Assembly (NCBI GenBank): GCA_033239525.1
Contig: BSYO01000010.1
Location: forward strand, 10,009,379-10,073,378
Direction of reading: 5' to 3'
Length of the DNA stretch: 64,000 nt
Origin: Nepenthes gracilis
Taxonomy: Eukaryota; Streptophyta; Magnoliopsida; Caryophyllales; Nepenthaceae
Part shown: positions 1-12,938 of the stretch, piece after piece
How positions within the stretch are numbered: position 1 is the first letter of the stretch
Layout of the letters: each line of letters starts with the position of its first letter
The notes under the pieces: generated by a model
The model's input: the letters and a program-made list of their open reading frames with translations, nothing else
What the model was told of the DNA's origin: nothing
Database searches by the model: none
Made by a program: the position numbers and the translations under genes

Positions 1-319
1 CTGACGTGGACACAACTGTCTTCTCTTTCCTTCCCAGTTTGGGTGGCCGGTTATTAATTAATTTTTGCTATTATTTGCTACGTCTGTAGCCATTGTTGCT
101 GATACGATTTCTGATGACTCAGTAGGAGAATTTACCTTGGTGTCATTGTTCATGTTGATCTGATTTTGTTGTATTGTTATTTCTTCATGACTTATGTCAT
201 GGTCGTAGGGGACTCCCTTACTGCTATGTTCTTACTCCAAGTTGGCAAGTCACTTGGAATAGAACACAGATTTTGTACTTTCATTTATTTTTAATGCAAT
301 TTATTTACTTACAAAAAAA
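1..319 (+). mobile_element. 3' end of a LINE-type element, tail subtype B, cut by window edge
   Basis: The last 140 bases match the 3' tail shared by the LINE family in this window. The tail has a TCATGG...GGGGACTCCC segment, a hairpin with arms TGTTCTTACTCCAAGT (227-242) and ACTTGGAATAGAACA (252-266), an AT-rich stretch, TTTACTTAC and a short A run ending at 319. The tail at 42170 has the same upstream segment, so I group the two as subtype B. The body lies mostly outside the window; 1-180 is non-coding. No TSD can be checked because the 5' end is missing. Confidence 0.75.
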
Positions 320-1860
320 TTATACGCACATTGGTGCTCGGGCGTGTGGCGAGCGCAGCTTTACTGCCGGGCTGGGCTCGAGCAGCACGGCAAGCACGCG
401 GTGAGTGCAGCCTTATTAGATTCTACACTTGCCATGGGCTCGAGCCCATGGAGGGCGCAGATCAAGCCAGCAAGAAGCCCACATTGCATTTTCGCCGTTT
501 GGGACCCGTTTGACCATTCTAACCCAATTCTTCACACCCTTGGATCCTACTTTTGATTATATATCCTTAATAAGTCAAGATTATCATAATTTAAAATCCA
601 AAATCTTTTTTACAAATTAATATTTCATGGTTTACAACTTTGGTTCCCGGTTATGCCAATTTCGGATCTTTGGGCTTCTTAATTCAATTCCTTCCATGCT
701 CTTTGACCTTGATTCACTTATTTTAACTTAGTTACCTCCTAATTACTATATTTTGGAGTTTAGAACCTTACCATTCATTTTAACTATATCCTAGGAATCT
801 GTACCTTATAGGTCTACGTTGATCGGTTTGGATTTTAGGCTTATGTTTTAGATATGATTTATGATTGAAATAGACCGATGCTTAGTGATTAAGCTGAATG
901 GAAACAAGTTGAAGGATTGGATGGAACTATTTTGAGTTGAGGAAGGATAAGAGTGGTTGAGTTAATTAACCTTAGGATTAATGATAAGCTAAGCTTGATG
1001 TATTGAATAAAGTAACTAAGGTTCTTGATTGTCCATGTAAAGTTAAGCTAGCTAAGGAAGGGCAAGGCCGATAATAGACTTTTTGAGTGTCACACCTCAT
1101 TTCTTGGGATGTTTTTGGGAGTAATTGGTGTTAAAGAGGACCATTCTCTTTATGTAATATATTTGGGTGGCCAAAAGCTAAAGCCAGTTAATGATGACTA
1201 GGAAATAAGTTTACAAGTGTTTCAAATTTCAAAATAAAATCTGATGATGTTAATCCCTGAGGAGCAACCATTGTTGAAGGAATTATGAGTTTTGAAGTTC
1301 GGTTGGGATTTGTCAGTAAATTGGTCTTGATGGAGTATTAAGATGATCTGGATGGAAAATTGCCACACCATAACTGATAATTTTGAAAGGAATGATCTGA
1401 ATTGTAATTAGGCTCACATATTAGATGAGCTGTAAAAGAAGTAATGGAACTAATGAAGTGTGTGCCAAGTATAGATGGCGTATTAGGCCATACCTAGAGA
1501 ATTATTACGTGGATGAGGAAATTTGAGGAAACTGTTAAAGAGAAGATTTGCAATCTGATTGACAAATAAAGTTGTTGTTGAGGTTGTGCCGAAACCAGAA
1601 ATGATCTTGAGGATTCAAGTACAATCAATGAGGATATTTGGTGAACTTTGAAATAATCAAAAATTAATGATTTGATGATTGGGAGTCTTTGAGATTGAGA
1701 TATCCATAAGATAAGTGAAGGTTCACTAGGAACCGGTCCTCTATAGGGACAAGTATGGTTAGGAAATGAAATGTTCAACTTCTTTAGTTAGCATGGTAGA
1801 TAAGTGGGATTGCTGATTTGGGGTCAATTTTTGGGTTATGCCGATCTTCTCGGAATTGAG
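320..1860. other. AT-rich background, probably decayed gypsy-type sequence
   Basis: No convincing gene is present. Bases 330-480 are GC-rich and full of CTCGAG/GCTCG words, like the GC-rich parts of the LTRs at 23290-23460 and 33600-33800, so this may be an LTR remnant. From about 540 the sequence is AT-rich with no long open frame. The TSD around N1 implies that this stretch once joined 21727 onwards, which runs into a gypsy-like polypurine tract. The assignment to gypsy is inference. Confidence 0.35.
432..451. repeat. 20-bp perfect palindrome
   Basis: CCATGGGCTCGAGCCCATGG is identical to its own reverse complement. It lies in the GC-rich LTR-like stretch. No function can be assigned. Confidence 0.9.
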
Positions 1861-1904
1861 ATAGTGCTTGAGAGAGCATTAAGGAGGTTTTGAACAGCAA
1901 AGTC

Positions 1905-1935
1905 TCTAGAGAGAGAAGCTCTCATCTCTCTCTAG
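1905..1935 (+). other. 5'-terminal hairpin of N1
   Basis: CTAGAGAGAG and CTCTCTCTAG are perfect inverted arms around a short loop. The same purine/pyrimidine hairpin opens N7 (about 38466), N12 (about 61334), N3 (15573) and, on the minus strand, N2 (about 14450). It therefore marks the family 5' UTR. In N1, 33 unrelated bases separate the TSD from it. Confidence 0.7.
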
Positions 1936-1999
1936 TTTTGAACCTTCTCGTAGGCGGGAGTTAGAGCTGCCCCAGGTCATTTTCCCTCCGGTGCCGGCC

Positions 2000-3588
2000 A
2001 TGGCCGGCCCCCTAGGGACGCCGTCTAGCCCTTCTCGAGGTCTCCATCTTCCTCAGCCCCCCGATGTCACTTCTTCACATCTGGTTGTCTCCCAGATTTC
2101 CCCCCAATCCTCTCAATTCTTTCCTCCTCTATAGAGGGCCACTCTGCTTCCCCCCTCTGACCCAGACGCTTTTTTCCTGGAGCGTTTAAACCCTCTGGAT
2201 GGCTCTTCCCCTGTTCAGCCTGCTGGGTTAGCCGATTGCTGCAGCAGCTCGAAGCGAAATGGTATCGTGGAGGTAATGGAGCTAGAGCCTCTGTCTGATG
2301 CTTTTGTTTCATCTGCCCCTGTTGCCGACTCTGACCCTTCGCGAAAGCCCTCTAGAAATATGCAGTCTAATCCCCAGGCCTCCTGGGCTGCTGTTGTCCA
2401 GAACTCAGGTAGTAGCCCTTGTACTCAGCTTAAATATTTTCCTCCCGTATCAGTGGACAAGGATGTTGTTACCCTTTCCCATCCTACTAATGTTATTCAG
2501 CAGAGCCTAAAATTGTGGGAGACGACGCTTGTTGGGTATTTTATCAATAAGTCGTTGCATTTTCAAGCTGTGAACACCATCGCTCGAAAAATCTGGGCTC
2601 GGTTTGGTATATGTCATCTTGCTGGATATGCAAATGGTTTTTTCTTCTTTCGCTTCGTGTCTGTAGCTCTGATGAACTCTTGTTTGGCAATTGGTCCATG
2701 GGCTTTTGGTAGGGAAACTCTTTACATAAAACGTTGGACTCTTGGTATGCCTTTGTCTAGGGAAGAACACAAAAACTTCCCAATTTGGATCACATTGTTT
2801 AATGTTCTAGTTGAATTCTGGACCCCTTTAGGCCTCAGTTGGATTGCTAGTGGGGTTGGCAAACCTCTTCTGTTGGATTCCAACACAGCGAGCATGGAGA
2901 AGTTGCAATAGGCTCGTATATGTGTTGAGGTAGTCGGCGAGGGTCCATTCCCCACAAAACTTAGATTGAACTGTGGCAAGGAATCTGAAGCTGGTTTGCC
3001 CAAGGAGGTTGAGGTAGAGGTCAAGTACCATTGGAAGCCGCCCGTTGTACTTCCTGTAAGAAAACTGGTCATTCTGCTGCTCAATGCAAGCCAAAAAAGC
3101 TCTCCAAGCCTATCGAGGGGGCTAAATCTGCTTCCCTAATCAAGTCGGATCCTATGTCTAAGAACGTAAATTCGGGTGCAATTCCCTCTGCTGTGATTGT
3201 GTCCAGGGTTTGTCTGCCTGACCCTGCAACTGGTCCTCGGGAGGCCTCGACTATTCTAATGGATCACAAGATTCCTGATGGATTTGATAATAAGGCCATG
3301 ACTCAGGATGCGGCACCTCACGACATTGATACTCCTTGCTCCACCCTATTGCAAGATGTTAATCAGCCTAAACTAGGCGATCAGGAGGACTTTGCGTCAG
3401 ATTCCCCTGCTGCCAACAAAATTCCAAATGTAGCTCATATATCTGCTGCTGCTAACAGCCATTCTTTCTTGGCCGCTGAGCCTCAGAGCTACCCGCACGA
3501 TGGGCTTGATCCTGCCAACCCAAGGGGTTCATTGGATAGTGTAAGGGTGGGTTTGGAACAGGACACTCCTTTTTCTTTAAGTCCTTAG
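2000..3588 (+). pseudogene. N1 ORF1, N-terminal and DUF4283 part, broken
   Basis: ORF1 proteins of plant L1-type LINEs bind the element RNA. I place the start at ATG 2000 inside GCCGGCCATGGCCGGC because the same MAGxL start recurs in N7 and N12. A Ser/Pro-rich N-terminus is followed by a DUF4283-type domain (about 2430-2900, with words such as LVGYF, FFFFRF and TPLGLSWIASGVGKP). A zinc knuckle of form CX2CX4HX4C lies at about 3043-3084. The frame is broken by TAG at 2132 (Gln in the N6 copy), TAG at 2909 and a frameshift near 3031. The C-terminus resumes beyond N2 at 14484. Confidence 0.85.
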
Positions 3589-3752
3589 CCACATCTCCTT
3601 GTACTGTTCCCCTGGCTCTAATTGGGAAGATCGTTGCTACCCACTCTGGGGGTGTTTTTAGCTCTGACTCCGTAGCAGGATATGATGATCATGGGCAGCA
3701 TTTGCCAGGTAAAGGGTCTTTGGCTCTTGGAAAAAAGGATAGTTCTCACTCT

Positions 3753-3873
3753 TTTTTTGGTAAGTAAGTGATTTGGATTAATGGGAGAAAAATTTACAAG
3801 TAAGGATTTATCACCAAGTGTTATTCCGACTTGGGGATAAACCAAAATAGCTAGGGCATGCCCCGAGCACTTT
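3753..3873 (-). repeat. LINE-family 3' tail with hairpins (N2)
   Basis: On the + strand: T run, GGTAAGTAAG, then the main hairpin arms GGATTTATCACCAAGT and ACTTGGGGATAAACC, then GCTAGGGCATGCCCCGAGC, the second hairpin. Orientation is minus. Confidence 0.85.
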
Positions 3874-4842
3874 GATACAATAGATGAAACCAACTAAAAG
3901 ACAAAAATACTGGTATTCATACTACACAAGCAAACCACTCAAACATAAAAAAGCGGTTCCTAAACAAAAAAAATAACATGCCAATCCAAGGCAAAACCCT
4001 TAAAGCCAGCAACAAGATGTAGCTAGCAGCCAACAGCCACGGCTTTTTAGCACCATCAGCCAACAGCCAACAAACCGCTAAAACAAGATGAACTGCACCT
4101 TCAAAACTGGGAGCTGGAGCGTGTCCCCTTAGCAGACAAGGCCAGCAGACGCATCATCATCAAAGGGAGGACAACACCAGCGGCTAAAAAACCAACTAAT
4201 CCACGCCATAGCAACCAGAATAGCATTCTCCAAGAAGGCTTTGCCACTTCAGCTCCAGCAAATACATTTTTTTGCACTACTGTTAGCAAGCAGCACAATG
4301 CAACTCAGGCCTTCACGAGGCCACTATCAAAAAAACCAGCAAATGGCATTCTAAATGCCAAAGAAGATGATATTACAGCAAGAGATAATTGGCGATCCAA
4401 TCCGACCACATGAAATGCCCAAGAGAATCAGCCAGCTGATCCCCAAAACAGCAAAAGCATTGGCCAAGTCATCATCCAACCTCAAAGCAGCCACCAAATC
4501 CCAACACCTATTGCATCTAAATCAGCAGAGAGCATTTAATGGGCTCAGCAAAAAAAAATGGATGAGCCCAGCATCAGCTGAATCCGATTCACCAACAGCA
4601 AAGACCAACCAAGAACACTAACAAAGACCTTTGTTAAGGGAAGAAGTGAAGTGACATCCACAACTCCCTAGAACCAGACTCAATAAGCAGAGAAGCTACA
4701 CCATTACAACAGCAGCCAGAGAGCCAGCTAAAAACCAACCCAACAGCCGTCCATAACAGCAAAACTGTTGCATCTAACGCAACAACATAACAGCAAGGAG
4801 CACAGGTCGTGCTCAGTAATGACAGGATAGAATGTAAATTCA
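3874..4842 (-). other. N2 3' region, non-coding
   Basis: Non-coding, A/C-rich on the plus strand (TG-rich in the sense of the element) with many CAGC/GCTG words. This resembles the bodies of the other ORF2-less elements. No open frame has recognisable homology. Confidence 0.6.
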
Positions 4843-4858
4843 GGACCCAAAAATAACA

Positions 4859-4980
4859 TTTTTTTTTTGGTAAGTAAGAATTTTGGATTATAGGGAGAAA
4901 AATATTACAGAATCCATGTTTTTACTCCAAGTATTTTGACTTGGAGTAAAAACATAAATTGCTAGGGCATTCCCCGATCA
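4859..4980 (-). repeat. LINE-family 3' tail with hairpins (L-A)
   Basis: T run, GGTAAGTAAG, then perfect arms ATGTTTTTACTCCAAGT and ACTTGGAGTAAAAACAT, then GCTAGGGCATTCCCCGA. The basal pair TTTTT/AAAAA differs from the TTCTA/TAGAA of other copies, which is compensatory. Confidence 0.85.
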
Positions 4981-7275
4981 TCAAAAACATCAGAAAAGGA
5001 AAAAAATAAAACAACTCCTCTAGGAGGACAAGCGATTAACATAATCAACAAAATATGGGACCAGACTAATATATGGCCAAACACAAAAGCCGCAGCTACC
5101 AATCCGACAGGAGCATACAGCAAACGAATCGCCATTCCAGCCATCGGAGAATCAGCCAAATGCTTCTTCAGCAATGCAAGATTCCAACGACCGTTTGATG
5201 CGAGAACCTAAAGGGATCATCCGATAGGACAGGACTTCAGCACCAGCAACCACAAGAGAGGGGCCCGCACATAAGCAGCAGCCACAACCCAAGAGGATCA
5301 CTGCAAAACCAGCAAAAAAACCAGCAGCGATTGCCAACCGCAGTCCACTCATGAAACCAGCAGGCGCGCAGACCAAGACCTACCGGCCACCTAATTGCGA
5401 CCCAATATATCCAGTTCCCCCAATGTGCGAAAGATCACTTAAAGAATGCAACATGCCTTTCAAAGAAGACCACACCGAGAGAAACTAGCATGCAAACTGA
5501 GGGCAGCATCACATCAGCTGAGAAACAGGTAGGCCGACTCTAACTCAAGCTGTTTCAGCAAAGACAACCCACCCACACCAACAAAACCAGCTATATAGCC
5601 TTCACCCAACTACCAACTGCAGAAATAGCGAAGCCATACTTGTGTATCAAAAATTACTCATACATTCAACATGCACCACCAATATCAAGAGAATGGAGAA
5701 AAAGACAACCAAGCAAAGAATAAAGAACCATGCTCATACTCAAAGATGCCCTTGACTTGCCAACCTCATGGGCAAAGACACTGCAACATCGGAGCAGCAT
5801 TAATGCCACGCACTCAAGGGACACCGGAGCAAAAACGGTATCACCATTAATGCAACATAACACAGCACTACATTCCCACCAATTCCAGGCTCAAGAACCA
5901 TGTCAACCTACCTACCACGCCAAAACAATCGCACTCTAACCAGCACAATTGGAAAACTCAAGGTGTGAATACTGAGAAAGAATTTATTGCTGCAAGTACC
6001 TCCACATTAACAAACAATGGGCTCACAAAGCTTGGAGGCAGGGAACAAAGCCAAAGCACGGGGTCACTTCATATGGAGAAATCAACAAGATAAGTACAAA
6101 ATGACCACACGGCAGGGGAGCACATGTGATCAACCAGTGCACCTCAATCATATGCAATGAAACCAGCATTGAACCGAGCTAAGCCATCAACCAAAATCCA
6201 AAATGCCATAGCCTTAGAACAAATGGAATCAGCAACGGAGTCCACTAAGATAAACACCATGGCAGCGATTTCAAATCTCCAAGGAGATGATAGCAAAAGA
6301 ATATTTCCAAGACTTCCACAACGTTAAAATAGACCATGTAATTAGGCTTTGCCAAAACCAGACAAAAAGAATACGAAAAAATCTAGTATAATGTAAAAGA
6401 AAACAGCAACAAAATTAATCGGTTGCTGCATCACCACAACACCTGCTAAGGTGGTAGCCACCATCACCACATCGATTAAACAACCTCGGACACACTAGCC
6501 ACATAAGATCAACCACACAAATCGATTTGCATTTACACCGAATCAAAACTGGCGGCCTCCAACAACAAAGATCATTGAAATTAGATGGCATCATACACCA
6601 TCATTGGCTGCCCATTCTCAACAAAGCGTATAGATCAACAACAACATCATGTATTCCTTCTGCAACCAACAACATGCTGGGAGGTAAAAGTATTCAGAAC
6701 CCGGGATTAAGTCAATTGAACAAAACCATCTACAACGAAACATGGTTCCAACAAAGCTACAACACTTGAAATCAGGACCAACAAAGAGCAACCAAAGGGT
6801 TGAGAGGTCCGATGCCCCTAGCTATAAAGGGGATCAAACAAAAATAACCGGATGCAACATCAATGGAGAAAGGAACAAGAAATAAACTACTTCAAAAGGT
6901 TTTTTTTTTTTTTTGGAAAGGCACCTGACAATGCAGAATTCTTCTCTTTTTTTTTCTATCTTTTTTTTTTCTTCTTCTTTTTTTTTCTTTTTTTTTTCCA
7001 AGTAGAGGAGATAAACTAGAAGAGACAAGGTTCAACAGAGGAAAGGGCCAAAGCACCAACTAAATACCCTCAAGAGCAAAGGGAAGTAGACAAACTCTGA
7101 CGCAGAGAAAAAATAATAATGAGTAAATCAGCAAAAAGGAAAGAAAAAAACGAGCTACACCTAAATAGGGGAAGAAGAGAAAGACCAGGAAAACAGAAGA
7201 CGCAAGGAAAGGGAAGGAAAGAAAAACAAAAATAAATAAAAAAATATGTATGATTATTTTTTTTTATTTTTTATT
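4981..7275 (-). other. L-A 3' UTR, long and non-coding
   Basis: About 2.3 kb without recognisable coding capacity between the ORF2 stop and the tail. It is TG/CTG-rich in the sense of the element. It includes T-rich and TTC-rich low-complexity runs at about 6900-7000 and an AT-rich run at 7240-7280. A 3' UTR this long is unusual for an L1-type element, but it is also seen in L-C (about 2.2 kb). Confidence 0.65.
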
Positions 7276-10200
7276 TTATAAGTTCCAACGCCTAGCCAAC
7301 GAGTGGTTAGAGCGACCAGCACGAGGCAATGAGGCCTTCAATTTATCCCGAACAGCGTTTGATATCTGAGAGCATATATGGGAAATGTCCTGAGGTAAGG
7401 ATTTCTCAAAGATACGGTTGTTACGTTCTCTCCAAATGTAATAGACAGTTGCCACAAGATAAAGCATTTAGATTCTTGCCTTTCCAGATGTGGGCAGCCC
7501 AATTGACGTTTTGAGACCAGTTTGGGTATGGCCAATGAATATCGGCATTCCGTTGGATGGTGGTCCACACGGATTTGGGGCGAGGAGAAGAAAAAGATGG
7601 TAATGATTTTGCATCCGAGTCACAAAGAGAGCATGTGAGGGATAGGTTTGGGGTTGCGAACCCGGGTCGAATGTATGATGCTTCTTTGATTGCCAACCAA
7701 AGGGTAAAGGCGTGTGAATATGGAATGGGCCCAGACTAACTTGGTCCAACACAGTTTCAGCTTGGGAGGGTGGATAAGGAGGTAGGCAGTCTTAGCCGTG
7801 AAGACATTGGCTACCAACCCAATCGATGTTGGGTGGATAGTTGGGCATATTTTCGGCGAGACTAGAAACCTCCCGATCATAAGGGTTAGGCCAAGCCCAA
7901 TGGTCATTTCGATTATCCGAGAAACCTTGGCGCCCTGATAACCCGGTGATAGTACGAATGCGGTTGACCGGACCGAGGGGGCCGATAGGATGCAGTGGTC
8001 ATGGCTGAGATAAAGGTATCCTTGCCATCACCAATGATCTTAGTAGTGTGAGCGCACGGGAAAGGACGAAGATACATGATTTAGCTCCAGGAGCGAGTCA
8101 GGGACTTTGAGAGTCCAAATACAATGGTCCTTGATTCTAGTCTTGTGGATCCAGGAAGACCAAGCCGAATCAGGATCTTTTGACATGATGTGCCAAAAGA
8201 GTTTACAGATGAGGGCTTTATTTTGAGCTTGTAAATTCTTGAGACCCAATCCTCCTTCGTTCTTCGGGTAGCAGATATCGGTCCAGGGCACTTTTGCAAT
8301 AGCCTTTCCCTCCGAAGAACCATTCCAAAGGAACCGCCTTAAGATGCAGTCGATTTGCTTGAGAATGAATTTGGGTAAAATGAAAATCGAAGCCCAATAG
8401 AGGTGGACAGATGATAGAATAGAGGCAATCAATTGTAGACGGCCACCGAAGGAGAGCCACCTATTCTTCCATGATTTAATGCTGGTAATTTTCTCTGAGG
8501 GCCGTATAATCTCGAATTGCCGGGTAGAAATCGAGGACGCCAAGATATCTCGATGGGGAGAGATCACTTTAAAACCCAAAACATCAACGATATGAATAAG
8601 GGCAGTGGTCTTTAGAGCATAAGAAATCTCTCTCTTATTTATGTTCACCGGAGGGGCTGGCCAATGAAATTCCTCAAGGCAATCCTTGAGAATTTGGATG
8701 GAGCATACGTCGGCATGAGAGAAGAGGAGAAGATCATCGGTAAAGGCCAAAGATGACAATGTGAGTCACATCACACTTCCAATAAAATTTGAAATTATTG
8801 TTCCTGCGGGCCTTGAGGTCAATGATACATTCAACACCTCCATCGCCAGCACAAAAAGGTAGGGAGAAATTGGGTCACCTTGGCAAAGACCCTTCCCCCC
8901 TTTGAAAAATCCAACCGCTTCCCCATTAATATTAACAGAGTACGAGGGGGTGGTAATACATTGCCTAATCCAGTTTATCATTTTGGGCGGGAAATTCATG
9001 ATGGTCAGGACAGAGATGATGAAGTCCCAATGAACAGAGTCATAGGCTTTCATAAGGTCAATTTTCATAGTACACTGAGGAGGGTCATGACCCAGATGGT
9101 ACTTATGGAGGAGTTCTTGGGCCAGGAGAATGTTGTCACTGATTTGGCGACCCGCCACAAAAGCCGTTTGGCACTTATCAACCAGATAAGGTAACGTCAT
9201 CTTTAACCGATTAGCAATGATCTTCGAGATAACTTTGTAGATGACATTACAGCAGGAAATGGGACGGTAGTCAGAGACCAGCCGAGGAGACTGGACCTTG
9301 GGGATCAAGCTAATGATCGTAGAGTTCATTTGTTTGAGAAGTAAACCATGATTGAAAAAGTCACGGATGGCTTCACAAACAGATGGACCCACAATGTCCC
9401 ATGATTCCTTGAAAAAAAGGGCACTGAATCCATCAAGACCCGGGGCCCTATAGTCACCTATAGAGAAGATCACCTTGCGGATCTCATCATCACTTACCGG
9501 GCCCACAAGAGGGTCCATAAGCGATTCAGGCATAGCATGAAGGATGAAGGGCAAAGCCGATCCGCATCAGTCGACCCATACGTGCGTCCAGTCCCAAGAG
9601 CCTTACTAAAGTGATCCACAATCAGATTTTGGACATTTTCGATACCATTGGTAGGATTCCCATTGTGATCAAGGAGAGAGATAATCTGGTTCTTATTGTT
9701 GTTTCCATTCATCGTCTTAAAAAAGAATTTGTTACATTGATCACCTTCTTTGAGCCACCTTATCTTAGCTTTTTGCTGAGTAAGGTCGGCTTCCTTGGCC
9801 AGTGCATCATGGTAAGCATCCTTACATCTGCGTTCCTCGAGATGACACACCAGGTTAGAAGGGGTTTGACCCTGGATATCCTCAATCTTTTTCCTCAGGC
9901 AGACAAGCTCCTCGTGGACATCACCCTCGTAGACATTAAGCTTTTTCAGAGCCTTTTTCACCATCTTAAGACGAGCCACAAGCCTGAACATAGGATAGCC
10001 ATTGGTAACATCCGACCAAGCATCTGCAACCAAAGGATGAAATTTAGGGGATTTGGTGAGAAATTATTGAACCGGAACATCCCGCTTTTTTTGGGGGAAA
10101 AACCAGAAGGGAGAAGAATATAGGGCGAATGGTCAGAAAGTTGGGCAGGGAGAAAAATGGCTTTAGCCCGACAGAATTTGTCGAACCAATGCCCATTCGC

Positions 10201-10812
10201 AACAACACGATCAAGCTTTCTAAATATACGAATGGAAGAGTCGCGGCCATCATTCCAGGTATAGTGCATGCCTTCATGGCATACGTCATCAAGATCACAA
10301 TCTCTAAGACAATAATCCAGATCAAATGAGCTTTTATTGTGCCAGATGCCACCCAGGGCCTCGTTTGGGGACCTAATGGCGTTGAAATCCCCAAGGGTAG
10401 CCCACGGGAGATCGCCCAGATGGCTAGACATCGCCCGGAGGCTATCCCATAGGAGCCTACGGGAAATTTCTGAGTTAGCGCCATAGATAAAGGACAAAAG
10501 GCAGCGGGTATTCTCCTCGAGGAACAATACCTCAAGATGAACGACTTGTTCCTCCGAGGCGAGGATGATGCACGAAACCAAAGTGGGGTCCCAGCCAACC
10601 CAAATCCGACCACTCGGAGACGCAGAGTAGTTCATAAACCAAGACCAGTTAGGTTTGATTCTAGTGGAAACACTCGGAGAGTTTCTTTCCGCAACCTTGG
10701 TTTCCACCAAGCCAGCAATGCTACACCTATGGGAGCTAATGAGGTTGCAGACTTCATGGGCTTTTACAACCCCATTAAGACCCCTCATGTTCCAACAGGC
10801 AATACTAGTCAT
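7276..10812 (-). pseudogene. L-A ORF2: endonuclease-reverse transcriptase-zf-RVT, broken
   Basis: ORF2 nicks target DNA and copies the element RNA onto it. Domains in order: an N-terminal apurinic-type endonuclease (Glu near residue 37, GDFNAI near 141, SDH near 226); the reverse transcriptase (fingers with APGxDG and LIPK, then QGDP near 8870 and a catalytic box reading FTDD near 8735, where related copies have FADD); and a C-terminal zinc region ending in RRWNL near 7276. Length is about 1180 codons, normal for plant L1. It is broken by frameshifts near 9960-10030 and 9500-9554, a TGA at about 8766 and several breaks after 8040. The start ATG overlaps the ORF1 stop. Confidence 0.92.
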
Positions 10813-12938
10813 GAGTAAAGGGTGAGGGGGGGATGATTTTTAATCCCCCGAGATTTTTTATTTTTCCGAGAAGGAGCACACTCCCCATTTTTGGAAGAAG
10901 TACCAACGCTTTCCAAGCAACCAGAAAATCCAGATAATGGATCGCTACGATTGGTGACCATCAGTGCATCTGGTGTGAAAGGTGGAAGATGATTAATAGC
11001 ACCAGACAAACCTGGATCGAAAGAGGCCCTTTCAAGCCTCATATTTTCAGTATTGGGAGGCACCGGGCACCTGTAGGGACTCCCAGGCCCAGGAGGGGTA
11101 GACGAGTCAGAAAGCCGGTTAGAAGAGTCGTCAGCGGTAGGGCCATAAGGAATACTCGGATCGGCCTGGATCACGGCGGGTTCCGAAACAGGAACAGAGC
11201 AATTGTGACTTAGAGGGGGTTCATGTTCACATCCAATGGGCATCGCAGAGGCTATCTGGATAAGGCTTTCTGACAGGTCATTTAAATTTTCCTCCTGTAA
11301 GGCCATAAACGAGTTAGAAGTCATTATGGCCTTATGGTCTATATCAATGGTCAGAGGGGCCACCACGGCCGGAGATTTTGATCGGGGAGGCCTCTTAGGA
11401 GGAGCAAGGGAGGGAATGACACCCCTAGAATTGGCCTCCTGCTTAGGAACCCAAGAAGTTTTGATTGGGTGATTCTTATTCCTACTCTTTTCAGGAGCGG
11501 CCCTGCGCACCGGCCTATTCTGGTACTCAAATTTGATTTTGCATAGATGATCAGTCGGATGTTCGGCGCAGCCTCTAGCATGAACCTTTACAGATTCCGG
11601 CCGAGGGGCATTGACCCCCAATTCAACACAAACCCTCGCGAAACCCAATCGTTCGAGTTTTTCAGTGACAGGGTCTAAAAAGAGAGGTTTGCCAACCGCA
11701 CTCGTGATCCAGCTTAATCCCAACGGGGTCCAGTATTCAACTGGGATCCTAGACATGGTGATCCAGATAGGGAAGGATTTGTGATCCTCACGGGATAAAA
11801 TCATTCCAGGCCACCATTTTTTAAGAAAGAACAGATGGCCAGCAATCATCCACGGGCCATTGGCCAGGCATTTTTCTAGCATTGAGCTTGAGGAGAAGCG
11901 GAAGAAAAAGAAACCCGATTCGTTTCCAGCCACATGTTGTAGTTCGAATCACTTCCATATTTTCTTGGTGATATAGCTAACAACATTAAAATGGATAGGA
12001 TCTCCAACGAAATATCTAACAAGGGTAGTACCCCACAAATCCGACCCCTGTTGGATAACATCGGGAGGGGGGGACAAAATGATATTCTCCAAATCGGAAG
12101 AATTCGGAGGGTAGAATTTTAGAAGACACTTACCTCCAATAGCCCTTTTCTCAACGATTGACGCCCAAGAGACGCCCGGCGAGCAGGACCCAAGAGCAAT
12201 GGTAGGGCAAGAGGCATCAGCATTGGTGGACACATTGGCACTGGAAGACGGAGGTTGCACCGTGAGTAGTCTGGCATGTTAAGACGAACCTGGAGTGGGG
12301 GCTTGAGGACCAGACGAAGAATCCACCGACACCTGGGCTCCATGCCGAATTCCCGAAACAGAAGGAGGGACGGAAGAGCATGATGAGGGCCCGACAGCAC
12401 AGGGATGGAGAGTTGTAACGCTCGGATCACCAATGCACTCGGTGACTGGCAATGCCACAGAGAGGGACTAAGATGTGAGAGAAGACACAGCCGAAGCCCG
12501 AGAAGCAGGATGCGAAGCCGGTCCCAACGGATAGAAAGAATCCACAACGGGGATGGAAGAGACATTCGATGGAGGCGAAGGAGGAAGAGAGGATAGGCAG
12601 CCGACCGATTGTTGGAAATCAGTGGGAGGAGGATGAGAAGAAGGGGAAAGAGATGGGTGCACAGAGTTCGGAGAAACCGCCACAGAGGGGGACGAACGGG
12701 AGCGCCGAGTATGGCGTCGCCGGCAAGAGGTGGCGGACAAAGGTGGGTAGACGATGTCGGGCGACGGGGATATGGAGGGGGCCGAGTCGGATTGATGAGA
12801 GGCGCCAAGAGGCCAAGGCGTGGCTGGTCGGGAGAAGACGAGAGACGGGGAGGGTTAGGAGACGGGAGAAAGAGGGACGGGGGAGAGAGGGTTCGAGGGA
12901 GCCGGAAAGTAGGATGAAGAAGAGTCAACTGGCGCCAT
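10809..12938 (-). pseudogene. L-A ORF1: Pro/Ser-rich plus DUF4283 RNA-binding protein, broken by stops only
   Basis: A single reading frame of 710 codons runs from ATG 12938, set in a GGCGCC palindrome, to a TGA overlapping the ORF2 ATG. The N-terminal third is Pro/Ser-rich and probably disordered. The DUF4283-type domain spans about 12130-11600 (KFYPP, LWGTTLVRYF, FFFFRF, TPLGLSWITSAVGKP). No zinc knuckle remains after it. The C-terminus is Ser/Pro-rich with a basic end. In-frame stops sit near 12857, 12470, 12283 and 11950, with no frameshift. The TGA near 11950 fits a CGA-to-TGA change. Confidence 0.88.

Noticed and set aside
4355..4621. Scattered open frames in the TG/CTG-rich non-coding bodies (such as 4355-4621, 17643-18077, 55203-55433)
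   Set aside because: They are short, often overlap on both strands, are low-complexity and are not shared between related elements in the same frame.
12119..12928. Long minus-strand open frame of about 269 codons over 12119-12928
   Set aside because: It is a different frame over the Pro/Ser-rich N-terminus of L-A ORF1. The ORF1 frame is supported by the start context and by DUF4283 downstream.
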